Shown: piece after piece, positions 60,910 through 64,000 of the stretch
How the letters are laid out: each line of letters opens with the position of its first letter
How positions within the stretch are numbered: the first letter of the stretch is position 1
Assembly (NCBI GenBank): GCA_009692615.1
Contig: SHYW01000006.1
Span: forward strand, 1 to 64,000
DNA length: 64,000 nucleotides
Source: Deltaproteobacteria bacterium
GTDB lineage: Bacteria > Desulfobacterota > Binatia > UBA9968
Reading direction: 5' to 3'
The notes under the pieces: model-generated
What the model was told of the DNA's origin: nothing
Databases searched by the model: none
What the model saw: only the letters and a program-made list of their open reading frames with translations
Program-made: the position numbers and the translations under genes

Positions 60910-62004
60910 ATGACGGATTTTTCCAGTTCAACTGTTGTAGCCGTCCCCCTCCTTTCTCACACCCTCCCCCTAAGACGGGGGAGGGTAAGGGTAGGGGTGT
61001 TCAAAGCCACCGCGGCAATTCTGATCACACTCGCGGCAATTTCATTATTCAACAAAAACGCCGCAGCCCAATCCGCAACCCTCCGCGTAATCTTTTACCC
61101 GCCTTGGAACATCAGCAAGCTACCCATGTACATGGCGCGCGACGCCGGAATCTTCGAACGCAATGGCTTAAAAATAACCTGGACCAATCCCGGCTCCAAC
61201 GAAAAACTGTTAGCCGCGCTGAAAAACGGCGCTGCCGACATCGCCGTCGTTAGCGCCAACCACGTCGCCCAGAACAACGCATCCGGCGGCCCGACAATGT
61301 TGCTGGTCGGCAACACCGGTTATAATTACTCAGCATTTTTCGCCGACTCAACGATCAAGAGCGCCGCCGATCTCAAAGGTAAAAAGATCGGCACCGGCGA
61401 GCCCGGCAGCACGCCGGATCAGCTCACACGTCTGGCGCTGCGCAAGCTCGGCATCGATGCCGGCAAAGACGTGACGCTGATTCCCTTCGACGAAGGCAGA
61501 AACACCGACCGGGTGAAAGCTCTGCTCGGTGGTACGGTGGCGGGAATGATGATTACCGCGGAGACAATGTACGATCTGGAAAAAACCGGCGAGATCAAAA
61601 AGCTCAACCGCCTCACCGACCACAAGCAGCTCAAAATATACGCCGGCGGCGGCGCCGACTACGCGATCTCCGCCACACTGTTAAAAAATCGCCGGGACGA
61701 TGCGAAAAGATTCATGAGCGCGATTTGCGAAGGCATCGCGCTCACGCGCAAAGAAAAAGCCAAAGCACTAGAATTCGTCGCAAAGACGGGCCGAAACATG
61801 GACGCCGCCGGCATTGAATATCTCTACCGGCTCTACACCGCCGACGTGATTCCCGCGCGGCCGCATTTGAAACCGGAAGGCATCGAGCTGGCGATTCAGA
61901 TGACCTCGGCCATGTTTCCGAGCAGCCGAAACTTGAACGCGACGGAGCTAACCGATGCGACGTTAGTCCCCGAGTTGGAAAATGAAGGCCGCTGTAATTT
62001 TTAG
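60910..62004 (+). CDS. NMT1/THI5-like ABC substrate-binding protein
   Basis: 364 residues from the ATG at 60910 (AGGA eight bases upstream). The hydrophobic signal (ATAAILITLAAISLF) only begins after about 32 residues, because a palindromic repeat (60962-60985) is embedded in the 5' coding part; a GTG at 60997 would give a normal-length signal peptide. Mature features: VIFYPPWNISKLPMYMARDAGIFERNGLKI, KSAADLKGKKIGTGEPGSTPD and VKALLGGTVAGMMITAETMYDLE. Probably co-transcribed with the exported amidohydrolase, so it may bind that enzyme's product. No permease or ATPase follows. Confidence 0.87.
   Translation: MTDFSSSTVVAVPLLSHTLPLRRGRVRVGVFKATAAILITLAAISLFNKNAAAQSATLRVIFYPPWNISKLPMYMARDAGIFERNGLKITWTNPGSNEKLLAALKNGAADIAVVSANHVAQNNASGGPTMLLVGNTGYNYSAFFADSTIKSAADLKGKKIGTGEPGSTPDQLTRLALRKLGIDAGKDVTLIPFDEGRNTDRVKALLGGTVAGMMITAETMYDLEKTGEIKKLNRLTDHKQLKIYAGGGADYAISATLLKNRRDDAKRFMSAICEGIALTRKEKAKALEFVAKTGRNMDAAGIEYLYRLYTADVIPARPHLKPEGIELAIQMTSAMFPSSRNLNATELTDATLVPELENEGRCNF
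60962..60985. repeat. Palindromic repeat inside the 5' end of a coding region
   Basis: CCCTCCCCC at 60962-60970 pairs with GGGGGAGGG at 60977-60985 (loop TAAGAC). Flanking TTTCTCACA and TAAGGGTAGGGGTG extend the imperfect symmetry. It encodes the Leu/Arg-rich stretch before the signal peptide. Confidence 0.75.
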
Positions 62005-62036
62005 CGAACGAATTCTATTTCGCCGTCCTCATGTAG

Positions 62037-62056
62037 GGGCGCAGCATGCTGCGCCC
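62037..62056. repeat. GGGCG-type perfect palindrome
   Basis: GGGCGCAGCA/TGCTGCGCCC is a perfect 20-base palindrome, preceded by ATGTAG. It lies between convergent genes 33 bases after the binding-protein stop and could form a terminator stem, but a T tract is lacking. Confidence 0.75.
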
Positions 62057-62086
62057 TCCCCGTTTCCGTTACGCCTTTGCGCGCAA

Positions 62087-63280
62087 TCATCCAATGCGCC
62101 GCGCCAGTTCTTGAATCTGATCCATGGTCTCTTTCAACCCCGGCGCATATTGGCGCGGCACGCACTCGCCGCAGATTTCGTTGGCCAGCTGGCTGATCGA
62201 GCGCAGAGCGGAATCGAGCATGGCCGAGCGCGTGTCAGGCAAGGCCGCGCCCACTTCAACCAACGCCTGCAAGCAAATGATCAGATTGGAGAGCAGCGAC
62301 TCCATCATCTCTTCATCCGGCATCACCTGGCAACGATAGAGCAGATCGTGCACCGCCTGTAACTCGCCGCGAAACATTCGCACGGTGCTTTCCAAGCGAC
62401 GCAAAACCAAATCCGGTAACACGCCCTGCTCGGCTTGTAGTTGCTGCACCACGCCGAGATCGGAGAAGACCAAATGTAAATTGGTACGCACGCGGTTCAA
62501 GCGGTCTTCGAAAGTCGTGCGGTGAATCTGCTCGGTCAGCTCCTCTTGGCGGCGGGAAACCAATTTGGAAATGACGCAGCCGAAAATCAGCAAGCCTGCG
62601 GCGCCTTCGACGATCGCGAAGATGCGCAGCGCGCCGGTGGGAATCACATCGCCATAACCGATCGACAACGCCGTGACGAAACTGAAATACATCGCCGTGC
62701 CGAGACCATTGAGATCCGGTTTGACCGCAACGTTGCCAGCTTGAAGTCTCCAGCCCATGCCGATGCCGGCAAGCCAGTAAATCAAACCGAATACCATGAT
62801 CATGCCGAGCCAGATACCGACGAGAGTCTCAAGCGACAAGTTGGCGACGACTTCCAACCACGAGAGCCGACGCGAGACTAACGGTGACGCGACCGAGCCG
62901 ATGGGAGTCGACACCGGCAGCACATCCTGTTCCACCTCAGCGCCACTCTCGGTCCAATCCGCCATGCCGCCAACGTAATAACGCAAGTGGGTGTAACCCT
63001 TTTTTTCGAGCAAGCTCACGGCTTGCTTGCCCAACGGTCAGGTCGGACCGGCGCAATGAATCGCAACCTCCAGCGCCAAATTGGAAAGCAGCCGCGGCGC
63101 TTTAAGCTCGATGTCGGCAAGCGGCAGATTGATGGAACCGGGAATATGGCCGGCTCTGAACGAATCCACCGGCATGACATTGACCAGCGCCAAGGCGCGA
63201 TCCTGCAAGCGCGCAAGTATTTCCTCGCGCGAGATCGTCGAATACTCGTGAATCGGTTCTTGAATTTGCGGCTTCGCCAT
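62087..63280 (-). CDS. Rhodanese-potassium channel fusion, candidate selenoprotein (in-frame TGA)
   Basis: A 397-residue product if the TGA at 63038-63040 (minus strand) is read as an amino acid. Residues 1-110 are a rhodanese domain: LARLQDRALALVNVMPVDSF, GHIPGSINLPLADIEL, then the active loop IHCAGPT-TGA-PLGKQAVSLLEKKGYTHLRYY and GGMADW. The Cys after the strand is kept; the TGA falls on the second Cys of the C-x4-C loop common in this subgroup. Then two membrane helices around a pore (helix near 150; TALSIGYGDVIP filter; helix AIVEGAAGLLIFGCVIS) and a helical cytoplasmic domain of about 180 residues. Everything after the TGA keeps the same frame with no other defect. A hairpin suited to Sec insertion follows. 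The alternative is a TGC/TGT/TGG-to-TGA mutation or base error. Confidence 0.75.
63009..63040 (-). promoter_or_regulatory. SECIS-like hairpin downstream of the in-frame TGA
   Basis: On the coding strand the TGA (63040-63038) is followed, after ten bases, by AGCAAGC (63027-63021), loop CGTGA (63020-63016) and GCTTGCT (63015-63009): seven perfect pairs with a five-base loop beginning 17 bases after the TGA and carrying G at loop position 2. Bacterial SECIS elements sit at about this distance with a G in the first two loop positions. A second register, GGGCAAGC with GCTTGCTC, competes and is equally long. Confidence 0.5.
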
Positions 63281-63355
63281 CGAATGAGACTTTGCTTATT
63301 AAAAAAGTATCAACCCCGTTTAGATGCTCACCGTGGGGAAAAAGTTGCAGTCTCT

Positions 63356-64000
63356 TTACACACTCCCCCACACATCTCGCGCAACGTTGACGATGAGCGT
63401 CAACTTGGCGATTTGATCCGCCACGGTCAGCTTGTTGCCCAACACCGTACTGGAGAATCCGCACTGCGGCGCAATGCCGATCTGGTCGAGGGGCGCGACT
63501 TTGGCCGCTTCGTCGATGCGCCGCTTGAGGTCGTCGGCATTTTCCAACGCACCGGTTTTGGTCGTCACCAAGCCGAGCATGATACGCTTGCCCTTGGGCA
63601 GGTAGCGCAGCGGCGCGAAGTTGCCGGCGCGCGGCGAATCGAATTCGAGGAAGTAGCCGTCGACCTTCAACTCGTTGAACAATACTTCCGCAACCGGATC
63701 GTAGCCGCCTTCGGCTACCCATGCGCTGGCGAAGTTGCCACGGCACAGATGCGTATAGACCAGCATGTTGGCAGGGCGGTCCTTGATGCAGTCATTGATC
63801 AGATGGGCGTAGAGCGACGGCAGCTGGTCCGGATCTTCACCGATTTTCTTGGCGCCCTCGCGCATCTTGGGATCGCACAGATACGCCAGGTTGGTGTCGT
63901 CGATCTGCAAGTAGGTGCAGCCGGCCGCCGCCAGGGCTTGGATCTCCTCGCGATAAACCCGCGCCAGGTCAATGAAGAACTGTCCCATCTCCGGATACGC
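63356..64000 (-). CDS. Cobalamin-independent methionine synthase-like protein, partial
   Basis: The gene runs off the window; the frame is open to base 64000 (AYPEMGQFF...). The visible 214 residues are the C-terminal half of a MetE-type (UROD/MetE-like) barrel: AAGCTYLQIDDTNLAYL, MLVYTHLCRGNFASAW with the metal-binding H-x-C, VDGYFLEFDSPRAGNFAPL, LGLVTTKTGALENADDLKRRI, and GIAPQCGFSSTVLGN with the zinc Cys. Stand-alone C-terminal-type proteins of this family transfer methyl groups to homocysteine or other thiols, often from unusual donors. The gene ends 75 bases upstream of the rhodanese-channel start, on the same strand. Confidence 0.88.
   Translation of the reverse strand, partial: AYPEMGQFFIDLARVYREEIQALAAAGCTYLQIDDTNLAYLCDPKMREGAKKIGEDPDQLPSLYAHLINDCIKDRPANMLVYTHLCRGNFASAWVAEGGYDPVAEVLFNELKVDGYFLEFDSPRAGNFAPLRYLPKGKRIMLGLVTTKTGALENADDLKRRIDEAAKVAPLDQIGIAPQCGFSSTVLGNKLTVADQIAKLTLIVNVARDVWGSV

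Noticed and set aside
62087-63280. Alternative genetic code with TGA read as a sense codon
   Set aside because: TGA is the ordinary stop of many genes here (for example 7123-7125, 8659-8661, 9653-9655), so genome-wide reassignment is excluded; only site-specific recoding remains possible.

Overview
This is a GC-rich bacterial chromosome segment with densely packed short operons on both strands. I see no rRNA, tRNA, CRISPR array, transposase or phage gene. The mix resembles uncultured Deltaproteobacteria-like lineages (Binatota / Tectomicrobia / Rokubacteria-type metagenome genomes): many lone ABC substrate-binding proteins, TIM-barrel amidohydrolases, a UbiD decarboxylase, LLM and aldo/keto oxidoreductases, and hybrid histidine kinases. 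The lineage is an inference from gene content only.

Layout. 0-16 kb: amidohydrolase, UbiD decarboxylase, ornithine-cyclodeaminase-like protein, several NMT1/THI5-type binding proteins, a cell-wall amidase followed by a half-length MamK-like actin, an isochorismatase-like hydrolase with an iron-type binding protein, an interrupted beta-helix protein and an interrupted binding protein. 16-25 kb: VOC protein, MFS exporters, a small-protein/nucleotidyltransferase pair, M19 dipeptidase-like protein, LLM oxidoreductase, amidohydrolase, DoxX and aldo/keto reductase. 25-33 kb: one operon of two ABC_sub_bind-type periplasmic proteins and two hybrid histidine kinases. 33-39 kb: housekeeping and stress genes (aldo/keto reductase, hotdog thioesterase, MsrB, YajQ, CBS protein, a frameshifted TraB/GumN protein, Rieske protein, D-aminoacylase-like deacylase). 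39-42 kb: trpE-trpG with a recognisable Trp attenuator, then a stand-alone archaeal-type ThrRS editing domain. 42-50 kb: SH3b proteins, amidohydrolase, MFS, RecB-like nuclease, MmgE/PrpD. 50-62 kb: more binding proteins, an unusual radical SAM protein, RidA, cupin, amidohydrolases, sirtuin and MFS. 62-64 kb: a rhodanese-potassium channel fusion and a MetE-like protein cut by the window edge.

How the genes may work together: 13 substrate-binding proteins, none with an ABC permease or ATPase gene in the window, lie among amidohydrolases, decarboxylases and oxidoreductases. This suggests uptake or sensing and breakdown of varied small organic (possibly aromatic) compounds. Two of the binding proteins are joined to histidine kinases and may act as periplasmic sensors.

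Most unusual items: (1) the rhodanese-K+ channel gene has an in-frame TGA inside the rhodanese active-site loop, followed at bacterial-SECIS spacing by a perfect 7-bp stem with a CGUGA loop, so it is a candidate selenoprotein; (2) degenerate heptanucleotide repeats sit in frame in the ATPase domains of both histidine kinases; (3) a MamK-like actin reduced to its N-terminal third; (4) a textbook trp leader; (5) several interrupted genes, one explained exactly by a 14-bp tandem duplication; (6) several families of intergenic palindromic repeats.
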